A stretch of 64,000 bases of DNA from Elymus sibiricus (GCA_039707655.1 CM077664.1:196162195-196226194), one strand, 5' to 3'; shown: positions 21,691-33,012, counted from the stretch's first letter. Numbers and translations: made by a program. The notes: generated from the letters alone by a model not told the origin.

Positions 21691-22189
21691 AAGAGATCAT
21701 TATTACAATATCCACCATTAGAAATTTTATTAGATCTGAGCTTGCTAATGTAGCATGTTTTTTGGGCACGTGTGCACTTACAAGAGGAACGCACGTGTTA
21801 GAAATCATGTGAACATAATCAGTTGATGGATTAAAGCTAAGTGCAACAAATCTACCATTCTTAAGAAGTTGCTCCCCACTACTCCCTATTCTCTAATCAA
21901 GCACACCGTCCACATCAGCGATGTGCCACATCAGCACCCACATCATCTGTTTCGTTTGAGCCCTCTCTCAAGTTTGAACTGACCGTCTTTTTCTTCATCT
22001 GATCGTCTCCTCCACTAACTCTTTTCACGCAACAAATGATTCCACATCTCCACTACTCCTGGACTCCCCCCACCTATTGATGCAAGCCCGTTACGTCATA
22101 GCAATCCATCGATTGTTTGTCTCCTCGCCCGTTGCCTCCCGCTCCCCCAACATCGGTTTTTCTGCTCGCCTTTCATCTCCACCACGCAG

Positions 22190-22360
22190 ATGGCAAGCCA
22201 CCACAACTGCATCATGCCTATGTTTATGTCAGGAAATCATCTGCAGGTTGCTAATGCTTGCATCAGCAGTCCTCAATTTGTGGCTGCGGCGGCGGCCGTA
22301 AGTGGCGCGCTGGCTACGACGTTGTCCACCGGCAGAGAGAGGCGCTCTCCCTCTGCCTGA
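22190..22360 (+). pseudogene. Small Ala-rich frame within the Helitron
   Basis: A 56-codon frame beginning MASHHNCIMP, with an alanine-rich stretch (residues about 33-45) and a stop at 22358-22360. I do not recognise the family. Helitrons often carry host exon fragments, so a captured fragment is possible, but chance is also plausible. Confidence 0.2.
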
Positions 22361-23124
22361 TTCCCGATCAGAACATCACCAACGCCATACTTGCTTCCTG
22401 TCAACCTCTTCCTCTTCCTCGCCCCCAATGTCGATTCCCTCAGGTACTCTTACTTCCTCCCCACTCCCAAGTCCCATCTATATATATATTAGGTTTTAGT
22501 CCACAGAGTGTGCCGCCTGCATTGGTCTGGTCCCCAAGAGCTTTGCTGGATTCTAGCCGTACTGGCCTATATATTGGTCATCTCTGACTCACATCCGTCA
22601 CGGGAGGAACAACAGCCTCTTCCAGGCCATGCGTCTCTCTCCCCATAACTTTTTAAGTATTTTGTTGGTTTCTCGAACAGGAAGAGACTTTTCCTATAGA
22701 GAAAATCTTCGTGTTTGGACTATGCTTTTTGTTCAGAGTAGTCTTACCTAGGAGTTAATGGAAGATTTTTTTTTGAAAGAGAAGGCAAATCATGATCTGC
22801 CTTATGCATTCAAAATGAGCCATAGCTCGGGTGACCAAAGGCCAATTACATGTGCTTAGTTTGTTTGAAGCAGGGAGCTTCAAACCAAGATGGAAGAGCT
22901 ACAAAAGAGGGAGCATAGCGAGCAAGAAAAGAAGGGCAAGCATAACAAAACTAGCACTAGGGTGTATCAACTATAGCTCTGAATTTTTCTGCCCAGAAAA
23001 GGATCGCCACTCTTTCTGCAGGCTTCCGTGAGCGTGAGCTCCACAACTTCAACAGTTCAGCTGTGTTAAGGCAAGTGAATCGCTACGTCCAACACTTATT
23101 ATTAAAAACCCGGTCATTCCTAGC

Positions 23125-23382
23125 CTACCAAGCCGAGACTGCACAAGCAGCGAAGACGATACACCATAGATGCCCAGAAGCATGGTTTTGAGAAATGGTA
23201 GTGACGAACTCTGCGATATTAATAGCAGCATTTGCGGTGCCAGCCACCTGCAGTTTTTCCCAAAGAGCTTGGCTGGAGCGACAACGTAGGATAATATGGC
23301 TGATAGTCTCTGTGGCTGGGCATATATCACAATCAGGGACCGAAGAAACAACAGTCCATTGTTTGCGAAACATGTTATCCTT
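23125..23382 (-). pseudogene. LINE zinc-finger (zf-RVT) end
   Basis: The continuation after the insert starts KDNMFRKQWTVVSSVPDCD, then CDICPATETISHIILRCRSS: the C-x2-C ... H-x4-C finger found at the end of plant LINE ORF2. It continues LWEKLQVAG and fades into the 3' UTR toward the T-run at 22766. Confidence 0.85.
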
Positions 23383-23395
23383 AGTATCTGGATGG

Positions 23396-25071
23396 TGCTA
23401 CGAATCGTGGTCTGCTGGAGCCAATTCCTCGAAATGTTGTTAGAATGAGAGCAAGTTTATATGCGGATGATGCTGCTATCTTTGCTTCCCCGGACCCCTC
23501 GCAAATTCAGGCCATTCTCAGAATTCTTGATGCTTTTGGAAACATCTCTGGCCTAAGATTCAACCCTGCTAAATGTGTCGTGTACCCGATCCGCTGCCAT
23601 CATGATGAAGTGCAGAACCTACTTGCGAACTTTGGGGGATTAGTCGGTTCTTTCCCTTGCAAATATTTGGGGCTCCCCCTCTCTTTCAGAAGACTACGAA
23701 GAATCGATCTACATCCATTGCTTGACAAAGGTGCTGGAAGGATGAGCATTTGGAAAGGAAAGCTCCTGAACAGGACAGGCCGTCTTGATCTGATCAACTC
23801 TGTTCTCTCGGCTACGATCACCTTCTTCCTTACCTCTTTCGCCCCAAATGGCTGGTTCACTAAGAAGTTTGACAAATTGAGGAGAAATTTTCTTTGGAAT
23901 GCTGACGAAGAGGCCCATGGTGGCAAGTGCCTTGTTAACTGGAAGCGGATCTGTGCCCCAAAGAGTGTGGGGGGCCTGGGCATCAAAGATATTCAGGCTT
24001 TTGGTAGAACTCTTCGTCTCAGATGGCCGTGGTATGAATGGGACAACCTGGACAGGCCTTGGAAAGGAACTCCTGTCCCCTGCGAGCTGGCTGATCTAAA
24101 CCTCTTCGCGGCCTGCACCTCGGTTTCGCTGGGTGATGGCACAATTGCCAAGTTCTGGTCTCACAAGTGGCTTTGTGGGCTAGCACCGAGGGAGTTAGCT
24201 CCTGGGCTGTTCCAGCTGGCCAGATCGAAACAGCTAACAGTTCGCGAGGCTTTATCCAGTGGGGCTTGGATGCGAGGGTTAAGGAATATCAACTCTGCAA
24301 TTCTAATGGATTCGTTCATTGAACTATGGTGGAGATTGCAGGGCACTGTTTTCCACCCAAGGCCAGACAAAATCTCCTGGAACCTTTCGGCCAATGGGGA
24401 GTACTCGGCTAAATCTGCCTACCTAGTGCAGTTCCTTACTAGGATCCCTCAACCACATCTTCAGAAGGTTTGGAACATCAAGGCCGAGCGGAAAATCAAA
24501 TTCTTTGTATGGACTCTTCTTCAGAACAGACTATGGACTGCGGACTGCGGACAGGTTTTTAGCTAGGAATTGGGACCACAATGATACATGCTCGGGCTGT
24601 GATCAAACTCTGGAATCTGCCAAACACCTAATCCTTGATTGCCCCTTTGCAAAAGAGGTATGGTTCAGAGCCAGTTCTGATTTCCCACTTGCTGCTCAGG
24701 CTGCAATGAGTGCATCTTCTATTTTGTCATGGTGGAGCAAGGTAAGAATCCTGAAGAAAAAGGGAAGAGATTCTGATGAGTGCACTGCGGCTGTTTACAT
24801 TGCTTGGAATTTGTGGCTTGAGAGAAACAGTAGGATTTTCAAGGCAAAAACAAGCACGAGCTCCACGGTGGTGATGCTGGCAAAAGATGAAATTAGCCTC
24901 CTAATGGAGGCCTGGGAGTAGTTCTGTTAGGCATGGCAGCTGGGCTGCCATCAAATTTCTTCTCTTTTCTTCCCTTTCTCCCTTTCTGGCTGTCTCCCTA
25001 ATCAGTCTATGTACAGTTTTCCCCCTACTATAATGAAAATGCAGAGCTCCTGCTGTTCCGGTCAAAAAAAA
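23396..25071 (+). mobile_element. 5'-truncated LINE (plus strand) nested in a LINE
   Basis: The insert begins in the RT domain just before YADD and ends in a run of nine A's at about 25064-25072. Flanks share AGTAT (23383-23387 and 25072-25076); the 13-base flanks match at 9 positions and all four differences are transitions. The zf-RVT end and a 3' UTR of about 150 bases are present. Confidence 0.88.
23399..24921 (+). pseudogene. LINE ORF2 C-terminal two-thirds
   Basis: RT motif LYADDAAIFASP (intact catalytic YADD), then GLRFNPAKC, PCKYLGLPLS, KGKLLNRTGRLDLINSVLS, GGLGIKDIQAFGRTLRLRWPWYE, the KIKFFVWTLLQNRLWTADR region and the zinc finger CSGCDQTLESAKHLILDC. The frame shifts near 24535-24552, where a 7-base unit (GGACTGC) is tandemly repeated; one unit fewer would keep the frame. 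The end at 24919-24921 (EAWE, stop) matches the natural terminus. The N-terminal endonuclease and most of RT were lost at insertion. Confidence 0.9.
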
Positions 25072-25076
25072 AGTAT

Positions 25077-25542
25077 TCAGACGGCCTCTGAAAGCTAACC
25101 ATAAGAAGACCCTATGTTTGAGTGGAATAATGCTATTCCAGACGTAAGCTGAGAATTCCCAGGTAACTCCTCTGAACGTCAGCAAGTGATAAAAGTGACG
25201 TGTGCCCAAGCCAGTTGCAGTAACTGAGGATAAATGCTGATCTTGCATACTATCATTGGGCTGGTAAGCTTCCAAACCGGGGAGTAGCTGATCTAGTTCT
25301 CTGGAGGCCTGGAGGGACAAATTCGAGTGAAGTTTGACCTCCCATACTCCTTGCACATATTGAGAAGAGATGTTACAGGCAGCATCCTGTGGAAACGTGT
25401 AGAGTGTAGGGTAAGACAAGAATAGCCTCCCCAAGTGAGACCATTTGTCATGCCAGAAAGAGATAAGTGAACCAGTACCCAAGGAGCAAGAAGAGGACTG
25501 TAGGACCAAAGGAATGCACGACTTGATCGTTCTCCACATCAC
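25077..25542 (-). pseudogene. LINE C-terminal region up to the nested insertion
   Basis: Motifs GTGSLISFWHDKW, VTWEFSAYVWNSIIPLKHRVFLWLA and FRGRLNT are typical of the region before the zinc finger in plant L1 LINEs (WxxIPxKxxFFxWL). The frame ends at 25077, the target duplication of the plus-strand LINE. Its continuation lies on the other side of the insert at about 23382. Confidence 0.85.
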
Positions 25543-25773
25543 AGTGTCACTGCTAGTCGTGTTGTTAGAGATCCTTCGCCGACAGTAACGTTGTGCAAAC
25601 CACCAATAGCAGGGGAGGTCCGATCCTTGCAGAATCTTTGCAGCAAACTTACATATCAGTGCAATGTTGTGAGCACTAAGGTCTCTGATCCCAAGGCCTC
25701 CGGCTTCCCTAGATGTAATGACTTGATCCCAGGCAACCAGGCATTGTCCTCCATGAACAGATCCTTTTCCTTG

Positions 25774-25965
25774 CTAGAGGAAGGCCCTCAACAAGCGCTC
25801 AAGCTTTTCCAGTGATTCTTTAGGCCACAAGAAGCAGGCCATGAAGTAGTTTGGGATTGCTGCCAACACTGAATTGATTAAAGTTAGCCGACCCCCCCAA
25901 GAAAGAAGTGTAGCTAGCCACCCTGACAGCCTCTTATCCACCAGTTGAATAACAGGCATTAACAA
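25774..25965 (-). pseudogene. LINE RT thumb/connector piece
   Basis: Contains LSGWLATLLSWGGRLTLINSVL, NYFMACFLWPKESLEKLERL: the conserved connector after the RT domain of plant L1-type LINEs. It is offset in frame from the RT piece upstream (on the minus strand), implying an indel around 25965. A short gap and further frame changes separate it from the next piece. Confidence 0.8.
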
Positions 25966-26741
25966 CCCATGTGAAATCTTGTAAATAGACAGAGGCAGGC
26001 CAAGGTATGTACACGGGAAAGTGGATAAAGGGCAGCCCAGATCTGAGAAATCAATGTCGCTTGGGATTGCTCTACACTGATAGGCACAAGAGTGCTTTTG
26101 TGAAAATTAATCTGTAGCCCTGTGAAATCAGCAAACGTGTCTAGTATCTCCTTGATCACTCTGGCCTGACTAACATCTCCTTTGAAAAGAATCAGCGTAT
26201 TGTCGGCATACTGCAACACTGGGAAGAAAGAGTCCACATTCAGCGGGTGCGATAAGATGCCCTCTCGGTAAGCCTTGCAGCAGAGCCGTTGAAGAACGTC
26301 CACAACCAGGATGAAGAGGTACGGGGATATGGGATCGCCTTGCCTTAAACCACACATATGGCTAAAAGATTCCCCCACCTCACCATTAATCACAATTTGA
26401 GATGAGCTGGAAGAGAGCAGCATATCAATCCACTTGATCCATCGAGCATCAAACCCTCTGGCCTGAAGAATAGCAAGCAGCGCAGGCCAACTAACGCTGT
26501 CAAAAGCCTTTCTGAAATCGAGTTTCAACGCCATCATAGGTAACTTCCACTTGTGCGCACACTGAACCAACTCAGCAGCAAGGGCAAAGTTCTCTGTGAT
26601 AGATCTTGCTGGCAGAAATCCAGATTGCAGTGGATGAACCAACTCTCCAATGATGCTTTGTAGCCTGATGGCCAAAACCTTGGTGAGCAGCTTTGGGGCT
26701 GAGTGGACTAAGGAGATTGGCCTGAAATCAGAGATCTCCAA
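25959..26741 (-). pseudogene. LINE reverse transcriptase, N-terminal and palm
   Basis: Shows FRPISLVHSAPKLLTKVLA, LHPLQSGFLPARSITEN-type, KLDFRKAFDSVSW (first catalytic Asp), GLRQGDPISPYLFILVVD and LQYADNTLILFKGD. The usual catalytic pair is YADD; here the second Asp is Asn (GAC AAT), so the enzyme would be inactive. Non-LTR reverse transcriptase primes on nicked target DNA. Homology continues downstream in other frames (25774-25965, WGGRLTLINSVLAAIP), indicating frameshifts. Confidence 0.9.
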
Positions 26742-26830
26742 GGATATGTCTTTTTTGGGCGATTCAGACTGTAGTTTTCACTGTCCCATAAGGCAGCCAA
26801 CCAATACCAGGGACACAGAGGTAGAAGGTG

Positions 26831-28076
26831 TTTAATGTGTGCGTATGTTCTATATATCAGATATTACATGACTTAATAATCCGGAGCAATCGCAGCAGAA
26901 GATAGCAAGAAAAGAGTGTTGTTCAATAATTAATGCTTATATATTGTTGATTTAGTCTTTCACGGTTTCATCTTTTGTGGGCCTGAATACCTATTGATGC
27001 ACAATTATTAGCACATATTCTCAGTCTGAAAGTACAGACCTGACCGTTTTCTTCTCAGACCTTAATATTCTACAGTTTATCACAACCTTTTATATTTTGT
27101 CTACGTTGCTGCACAGTTATTGACAGGTAAAATTAGTAGATCATTTTGTTACCTTTAATAAGCTCTAACATCTAATGCCATATGTATGCAGATATCAGCT
27201 CATATTTGTCGCGCGTTGATAGAAGTTCGTTTCTTTACTATGTGCACAATGTGTGTTATTTTCATTTGGAATCATATACTGCAGTTCATGGCCAGAAAAA
27301 AAACAAGGATACAAGGTGAGATTGTTCTTACCTCTCGATCAACTATCCTCATTTTTAACATTCGTAATGTTTGTTTCTTTAATGATGTGCCCAGTGTTTG
27401 TTATTTTCCTTTCGGATCATAGACTGCAGTTCATTTTTTAATAGCAGAATAAAATGATCCAGAAAGAAAGAGAGCAAGGTGAGAATGTTCTTACCTGTAT
27501 TTTTTTAGGGAATGTTCATACCTGTATCTATCTTCATTTGTACCGGTCAATTGGTTAAGGTCTCTTTGGTTAAACCGTTTGGAGAGCAAACATCCCATAA
27601 TGCACTCGTACGTGCATACATCTCATTTTTTTTATGACACTACATGACCCGTATCCTATCCTATAAACTGTAATTAAGATTGATCCCGACTCCTTCCTTC
27701 CCATGCAATCTTGCACATCATCGCAATTGAAACTACCAGGTCCATCAACACTTCGTCTTCTCCCCTAACCTCCTGTTTATGATGTATTTTATCTATTCAT
27801 TGGCATATTCTATTGAGTATGTTTGATCAATGTAACCATCACAGATAATCAGACATTTTCTCATGATTAAAAATTATTTATGCGGGTTAGTCCCTCTAAT
27901 TAATCTCTGGATGATTTCTTCATAGCCATAATATATCGAGAGTTAACTAAAACAAAATATATTTCATGTTGCAAATATTACACTATGCATGTTAAACTTT
28001 CCTTTGTTTTCCTCTCCTTTTGCGGTGAACTTCTGTTTGTTTCTCAACTCAAAATATCTACAAAGGCTTTCAAGGA
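26831..28076 (+). other. Helitron 3' interior, non-coding
   Basis: AT-rich DNA. Two related segments (about 27225-27330 and 27370-27500) repeat TTTCTTTACTATGTG-like, GCAGTTCAT and AAGGTGAGAATGTTCTTACC motifs. No coding signal. Confidence 0.45.
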
Positions 28077-28108
28077 TTCCCGCCGCAACGCGCGGGGTAT
28101 CTTCTAGT
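28077..28108 (+). promoter_or_regulatory. Helitron 3' terminator hairpin
   Basis: The stem CCCGC...GCGGG is followed 11 bases later by CTAGT. Helitron transposition ends at this type of site. Confidence 0.78.
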
Positions 28109-28406
28109 TACATCAATATTTTTGTAGCAAACCCAAAGAATAGGTGTTATGTGCAAATGCGATCCCGAATAGCGCTAGCGGTTTGTGCAATTTCCTTTTG
28201 CCAAGAAGCACTAGCCCATCCGTATGTCCTAGCAAGACGGACGGCAGCGCGCCGCTGCGTCGGACGCTCGCGCGCACGCAGGGTACGGCGACGCGGCTCT
28301 CTGTGCGCGCACCTCCTCAAGCACGAGAAATCTACATCCGGCGGGCCCGCGCGGCGTCCGAGCAAGCTCTCTGACATGGTTGCTTGAAAGCGTCAGATAA
28401 GGCCGT
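28109..28406. other. No gene seen between Helitron and retroposon
   Basis: GC content rises from about 28210. Open frames overlap in several phases without a recognisable domain. Confidence 0.4.
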
Positions 28407-28422
28407 ATCAACCACTAATGAT

Positions 28423-29642
28423 TTTTTTTTTAGAAAAGGAGGAAGACCCCCGGCCTCTGCATCTGGGCGATGCATGCAGCCACTTTATTAATTATTCACA
28501 AAGACCTTACAAAGTGATACACCAGTAAGTCTAAAGCCACCGTCTTAGCAACATCTGTCGCTACTCCTATCCAGTTGATAAAGGGATGCTGATAGTCCGA
28601 GCCTAATACCAAACAGACCTGGCAGCAAAGCCTAACATCTAAGACCGGAGGCCCCAACCAAGCCACTTGCCGGGTATGGGGCACACACGGGTCCGGCGCA
28701 CTCTCAGAGGCCGTCGCCGCCAACTGCCCCCGATCCATCTTCAGAGCTGTACTGACGCATCGACCTTGCCTGGCCTAGCTGCCGTCGACGCCACCACGAC
28801 GCCAGACAACGCCACCATCCTGCGCTTGTCCATCATCACACGCCCAGCGGCGAGACCCCGCTACTCCATGCCGTCGAGACCCGCCGTTGTCGACGTGCCA
28901 GATGCCACGCCGCTCCTCCTTCGCGAACACCACCTGCTGCCACTGGTCCCATCCCCTCCGCCTGCAGTTCCTCTGCACTCCCAACCGAGCCCCAAGGCCC
29001 CTGACGACGCCTCCAGGAAGGTCACGATGCGAACAGCGTCGCCGCCGCCAGATCCGAAGAGGATTGAAGCTTTTCACCCGGGCAGGGGATCGGGATGGGT
29101 AGTTTGGGACCTCAGTTGCGCCTCCATGAAGGAAAGCGGCGCCTTGGGCGTCGCCGCCGCCGGGCCGGCCAGACCGGCCAAGGTTTCCCCCGGACCCCAA
29201 GTACACCACCAGGGCTCACCACCACCGGAGCCAGCAGACGCAAGCCACCGGGACGTCGAGAGAGGCAGCAGGACAGAGGGGAACCTCCAGATCTGACGCA
29301 ATAGAGCACCGCGCCGCAGCCGAACTCCACCAGCGACCCGCCACCCGCGCGGCCGAGCACACTGGCCAGCGTCTCCTGCGGACGTCGCCAGCCGCCGGAC
29401 GACGCCGCCGCCCCAGGAACCGCACGCCTCCGATGCGATCTGGTCCGCAGGCCGTCGAGATCGATCCGAGCGCCGAGATCCCCGCCGCCACCTTCCCCGG
29501 CGCCCGCGCGGGCTTTCCCGGCGGCCGTCATCGGTGGCGGCGAGGAGGGAAGGAAGGCTGAAGGGGTGGCGGCGCGGCGGATCCCTAATCTCCCCCGAGT
29601 CGCCCGAGGGGCGACGCGAAGGCCGAGAGTCTATTTTTCAGG
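28423..29642 (-). mobile_element. Non-autonomous LINE-like retroposon (1.22 kb)
   Basis: Flanked by perfect 16-bp repeats ATCAACCACTAATGAT (28407-28422 and 29643-29658). A T-run at 28422-28431 is its poly-A tail, so it reads on the minus strand. The 5' part is GC-rich; the 3' part ends in GAGGCCGGGGGTCTTCCTCC, as in wheat LINE tails. No RT is present; overlapping GC-rich frames are not convincing proteins. It was probably moved by a LINE enzyme. Confidence 0.82.
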
Positions 29643-29658
29643 ATCAACCACTAATGAT

Positions 29659-30164
29659 AGAAGCTTAATTAAATCAAGGCTCGTGCTTGGCTGCATCAGA
29701 GTCCGCGCGGGGCCAGGCAAGCGAGATGGATCGCCGTGGCCACCGACCCCGCCACATGGCGGGCCGGCGCGCACGTACGCCCGTCGGGGCTCGCGACCAC
29801 CGCAGAAAGGTGTGTCGGCCGGAGCGGGCTCACGCGTGCCTCGCCCCGCGCGTGGCCGCAGCGCCTACCGACGCGGCTCCCACGCGCGCTAGCTCTCCCC
29901 GTCAATTATCCCGCTGCTGGTTCAGTTCAGGCCTCAAACCGATCCCGGCGCGGCGCGGGGCTTCGTGCTGAAACCCCGTCCATGTCGGCACATCGTCTGA
30001 TTGGTGGTCTATTGTGGCAGTGGGTTTGGAGATGATGGTCAAATCTTTTTGTTTGCTCATCTCAAAATATGCAGTCCCGTACGTGTGTTCCGAGTCCAGC
30101 CGCACGCAGTTTCACAAGGCGAAACATCCTACTGAGAAACGAAAATCCGCAACTAGCATACTCT
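29659..30164. other. No gene seen
   Basis: GC-rich to about 29990, then mixed. I recognise no protein or element. Confidence 0.4.
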
Positions 30165-30619
30165 TGTAACGGGGTGTGAGGACTGTAGCCGTCTTGACAA
30201 GCGTCAGTACCGGTTCAGTTGTCCAAGCGCGTATCAGCCGTCGATCTGCAATCTAACGGGAGCTGGAGTAGCATACCGCTTCGCGCTCAAGTCACGCATC
30301 CTCAGCCGGAAATCTCCGGATGAACGGTTCACGTGGATGTAACGTTACTTTAAATTCACCCCAAGCACTGTAGCTTGCTAAACATGTCGCTATCTTCTTT
30401 TTGCTTCGTTGAACACCTTTTTAACCCCCCTCCGGCTTGTGGAGAGGGCATTCTGAATGTATCTGGGCTTTGCCCTTGAAGGCGCCGTGTTCCGGCTGGC
30501 GAACCCTAGCTAGCGACTCTCAGATCTGGCATGAATTCGATCTCAAATTCCATCGTGAAATCGAGTGTTTTTCATCTGTTCGTCTGAATCTTAGTGACAC
30601 TCCAAGATAGGTCCTGTCA
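30165..30619 (+). repeat. Candidate 5' LTR of gypsy element
   Basis: Begins TGTAACGGGG and ends CCTGTCA two bases before a primer-site-like sequence. No 3' partner is in the window, so the start is a guess from the TG...CA rule and distance. Confidence 0.35.
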
Positions 30620-30620
30620 A

Positions 30621-30633
30621 TTGGTATTCAGAG
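30621..30633 (+). promoter_or_regulatory. Primer-binding site, tRNA-Met type, degenerate
   Basis: TTGGTATTCAGAG differs by one inserted T from the TGGTATCAGAG site complementary to initiator tRNA-Met used by many gypsy elements. It lies about 330 bases upstream of gag. Confidence 0.55.
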
Positions 30634-30963
30634 AAAGATTTTAGTCCTTGGCGGAGGCGAATTGGAGCTCCAGATCAGATCTGGACTTCGACTGACGGCG
30701 GCGGCGGTAGACAGCTCGGTAGCAGGAAAGGTTGTGTCGGCGGTTTCTGAAGAACACCTCTTCAGAGTAAAATCCCACCCAGCCCACCCTTCCAGTGCTA
30801 CTCTCCGGCGGCGGGCAGCGTTGGTGTCGGCGAGGCGGCGGAAGAATTGGTAAGTGAGGTCTGGTTGCCGGGCAACCGGTGTAAATCCCTCCGTCTCCCA
30901 CCCAGTTACCCTCCTGGACGCGGTGCAACACCTGCTGTGTTGAGAAAACCCCGACCAGAGCAG

Positions 30964-32169
30964 ATGGCCAACCCAGATGAAACCCAAGATACACACAATC
31001 TGGAGCTGGAATCTTTGCAGCTAGATATCAAGACCCTGAGACAAAATCGAGAGGAAGAAACGCAAGAATTATATGACTTTACAAAAACTGTCAACAGGAA
31101 CTTTGCTAGTATCGACAGGAATTTCAAGAAAATCCAGGCCAGCCTGTAGAAACTGACGCGGGAAGACAAGATAGAAGAAGAGGAGCAAGAAGATGAGCCC
31201 CCTTCGGCACAGGCCAGCACTCAAGCAACACCACCTAACAATCCTCTTGAACGCCCGAAGCAATTACATGCTCAACACCCAACAGCAAACAACACTGCAG
31301 GTTCTGCTGTTCTGATTGACAAGAACACTGGAAAGGAACTGAATTTGGATGGCACACCAAAAGGACCTTACAAACATCCCAACCACAATGCAAACAGACC
31401 TGAAGTAAGCACACCCCAGAGCAGAGTGGGCCTACAGGCAACAGCAACAGTACCAATTGCAGAACTACCTGAAGACCTCAACAGACAGGAAGAAATTAGA
31501 GCAAGAACTCCTAACATTGATGTTAGGAGGAACATACTCAGTGTTAAGCCAGCCAAGTTAAACATCTCTGAATTTGAGGGAGTTGATGCAGACTCTTGGA
31601 TACAAAATATTGAACAGTTCTCTGAAGCTTCCATAACACCACTTGACCAAAGAACTGAGATTGTTGTTTCCTACCTCAAAGGTGAAGCTATCCAGTGGTG
31701 GAGAGGAACAGGGTTTTTGGTCTCAAACATGCCCTGGCATAGGTTTTGTTCCAATCTCACAGAGAGATTTGCCATTACTTCTGTGTGTGAAAATGTCAAA
31801 TCTTTTCATAGTCTCACACAAACTGGTACTGTGGCCCAGTACATCACTACTTTTGAGCAGAATATGAATCTCATGAGAAGAGATAATCCTGCAGTTCTAG
31901 ACAGCTACTACATGCATAGTTTCATATCAGAATTAAATCCATATATCCAAAGTCACTTGGAATGTCACCAACCAGTCAATATGCAGAAGGCAATGTGGCT
32001 TGCAAGAAGGATAGAAAAATCTTGCCCTCCTGTAACCAGCTCAAGGAATCCTACACCTTACTACAAAAACCAAGTAACAGTGGACAGTAGCAAAACCCCT
32101 CTGCCTCCTGTTATTTCTGCAGCTACTGTAATCCAACAAGCAAGAGAAAAGGGCATCTGCTACAAGTGT
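30964..32169 (+). pseudogene. Ty3/gypsy gag, split in its zinc knuckle
   Basis: Starts at MANPDETQDT with a coiled-coil N-terminus, then the retrotransposon gag (capsid) core: KLNISEFEGVDADSWIQNIE, YLKGEAIQWWRG, FCSNLTERFA and VAQYITTFEQNMN. It ends at the first CxxC (CYKC) of the zinc knuckle. One in-frame TAG (31147-31149, a likely CAG change) breaks it. At 32170 the Tat element is inserted. After it, from 45843, the frame continues with the rest of the knuckle (W, G and C residues). Gag packages element RNA. Confidence 0.9.
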
Positions 32170-32725
32170 TGTCGTGGTTTTGTCACGGCAGATGTCCTCG
32201 TGAAAGGACTTAGTCGTGAGGCCATCGCAGCTAGGTGGTAGCTTGAACGGGGTTGATCGGAATCGAGAGACAAGGGTTTACCCAGGTTCGGCCCCTCTCG
32301 ATGGAGGTAATAGCCTACATCCTGCTTTGGTTGTATTGATGATGATCTCGATTACAAGGGTGCGACTTGGCTAACCTAGTACTCGAGAGCTTGTAACTTA
32401 GTCTTTTCGCCTCAGGGGCTCGCCTTTATATACAGGTCGAGGCCCTGGGTTTACAACAGAGTCCGGGTTGAAGAGACAACCTGTGTCATACTCTAATTCC
32501 TACTCATCTTGTTTCACAAGTAAGGAAACTGTTCGGGCGCCTTAGATGGAAAGGCTCTGGGCCGTGAGCCGGCATCTCCTGGGCGGCTTACCCTTTGGAC
32601 TCCGATCTTCTGGATCGTCACGGCCCACTTGTAGAAGCCTTCTTTTAAGTCGCTACATGGTGACCCGGCCCTAAATGGGCGGGTTATATCCTGGCGGGTT
32701 ATATCCAGGGGTTATATCCCCGACA
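32170..32725 (-). repeat. Tat element LTR, left (its 3' LTR)
   Basis: On the minus strand starts TGTCGGGGATATAACCCC and ends ACAAAACCACGACA. A TATATAAAGG box lies at 32423-32432. It differs from the right LTR at 11 of 556 positions (9 transitions, 2 transversions) with no gaps. Confidence 0.95.
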
Positions 32726-32740
32726 TTAGCCCCCCAGGTT
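32726..32740 (-). promoter_or_regulatory. Tat polypurine tract
   Basis: The minus strand reads AACCTGGGGGGCTAA directly before the left LTR. Confidence 0.65.
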
Positions 32741-33012
32741 GATTTGAATTTATTCATGTCAACCTTCAAAATAAGAATAACCCGGACTGATCTTATGGGT
32801 CGTGGCCGGCTTATAGTTGCCGGCTTTTAATATGCTTCATACTTGTCATATCTTCCCTTTGAAATCTATGACTCCTTTCAACTGATATCTGCAAATCTTG
32901 CGTGACGTCATTCCAAATTTTGAGTGGATCTGACAGGCCCGATAAACGAGGCGCCTTTTATCACTGTGCCGCCTTGATTCTCGCGCTTGCCGTTTCCTCT
33001 TCTTTCTTTCAC

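Larger units (their letters stand above)
22766..26830 (-). mobile_element. LINE (minus strand), interrupted by a second LINE
   Basis: Minus-strand LINE RT and zinc-finger domains occupy 26741 down to 25077, then 23387 down to about 22790, ending in a T-run (22766-22774) that is its poly-A tail. The middle (23396-25071) is a plus-strand LINE. The minus frame stops at RGRLNT before the insert and picks up at KDNMFRKQ after it. The 5' end is truncated near 26760-26830, within the RT domain. Confidence 0.88.
21851..28108 (+). mobile_element. Probable Helitron carrying nested LINEs
   Basis: The 3' end reads CCCGCCGCAACGCGCGGG then TATCTTCTAGT, the hairpin-plus-CTAGT ending of grass Helitrons, followed by T. 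The 5' end TCTACCATTCTTAAGAAGTT follows an A, so the insertion lies between A and T as expected. No Rep/helicase is present, making it non-autonomous. The interior is AT-rich, with LINEs inserted at 22766-26830. The 3' end is strong; the 5' end is inferred. Confidence 0.7.

Noticed and set aside
20728..21753. Long overlapping frames on both strands (263, 279 and 244 codons)
   Set aside because: Several phases are open at once in a GC-rich block with Pro/Arg/Ala-biased translations and no domain. Typical of LINE 5' GC-rich sequence, not of a gene.
28667..29531. 209- and 139-codon frames as a possible gene
   Set aside because: They fall wholly inside the retroposon bounded by the 16-bp target duplication, overlap one another, and have compositional bias only.
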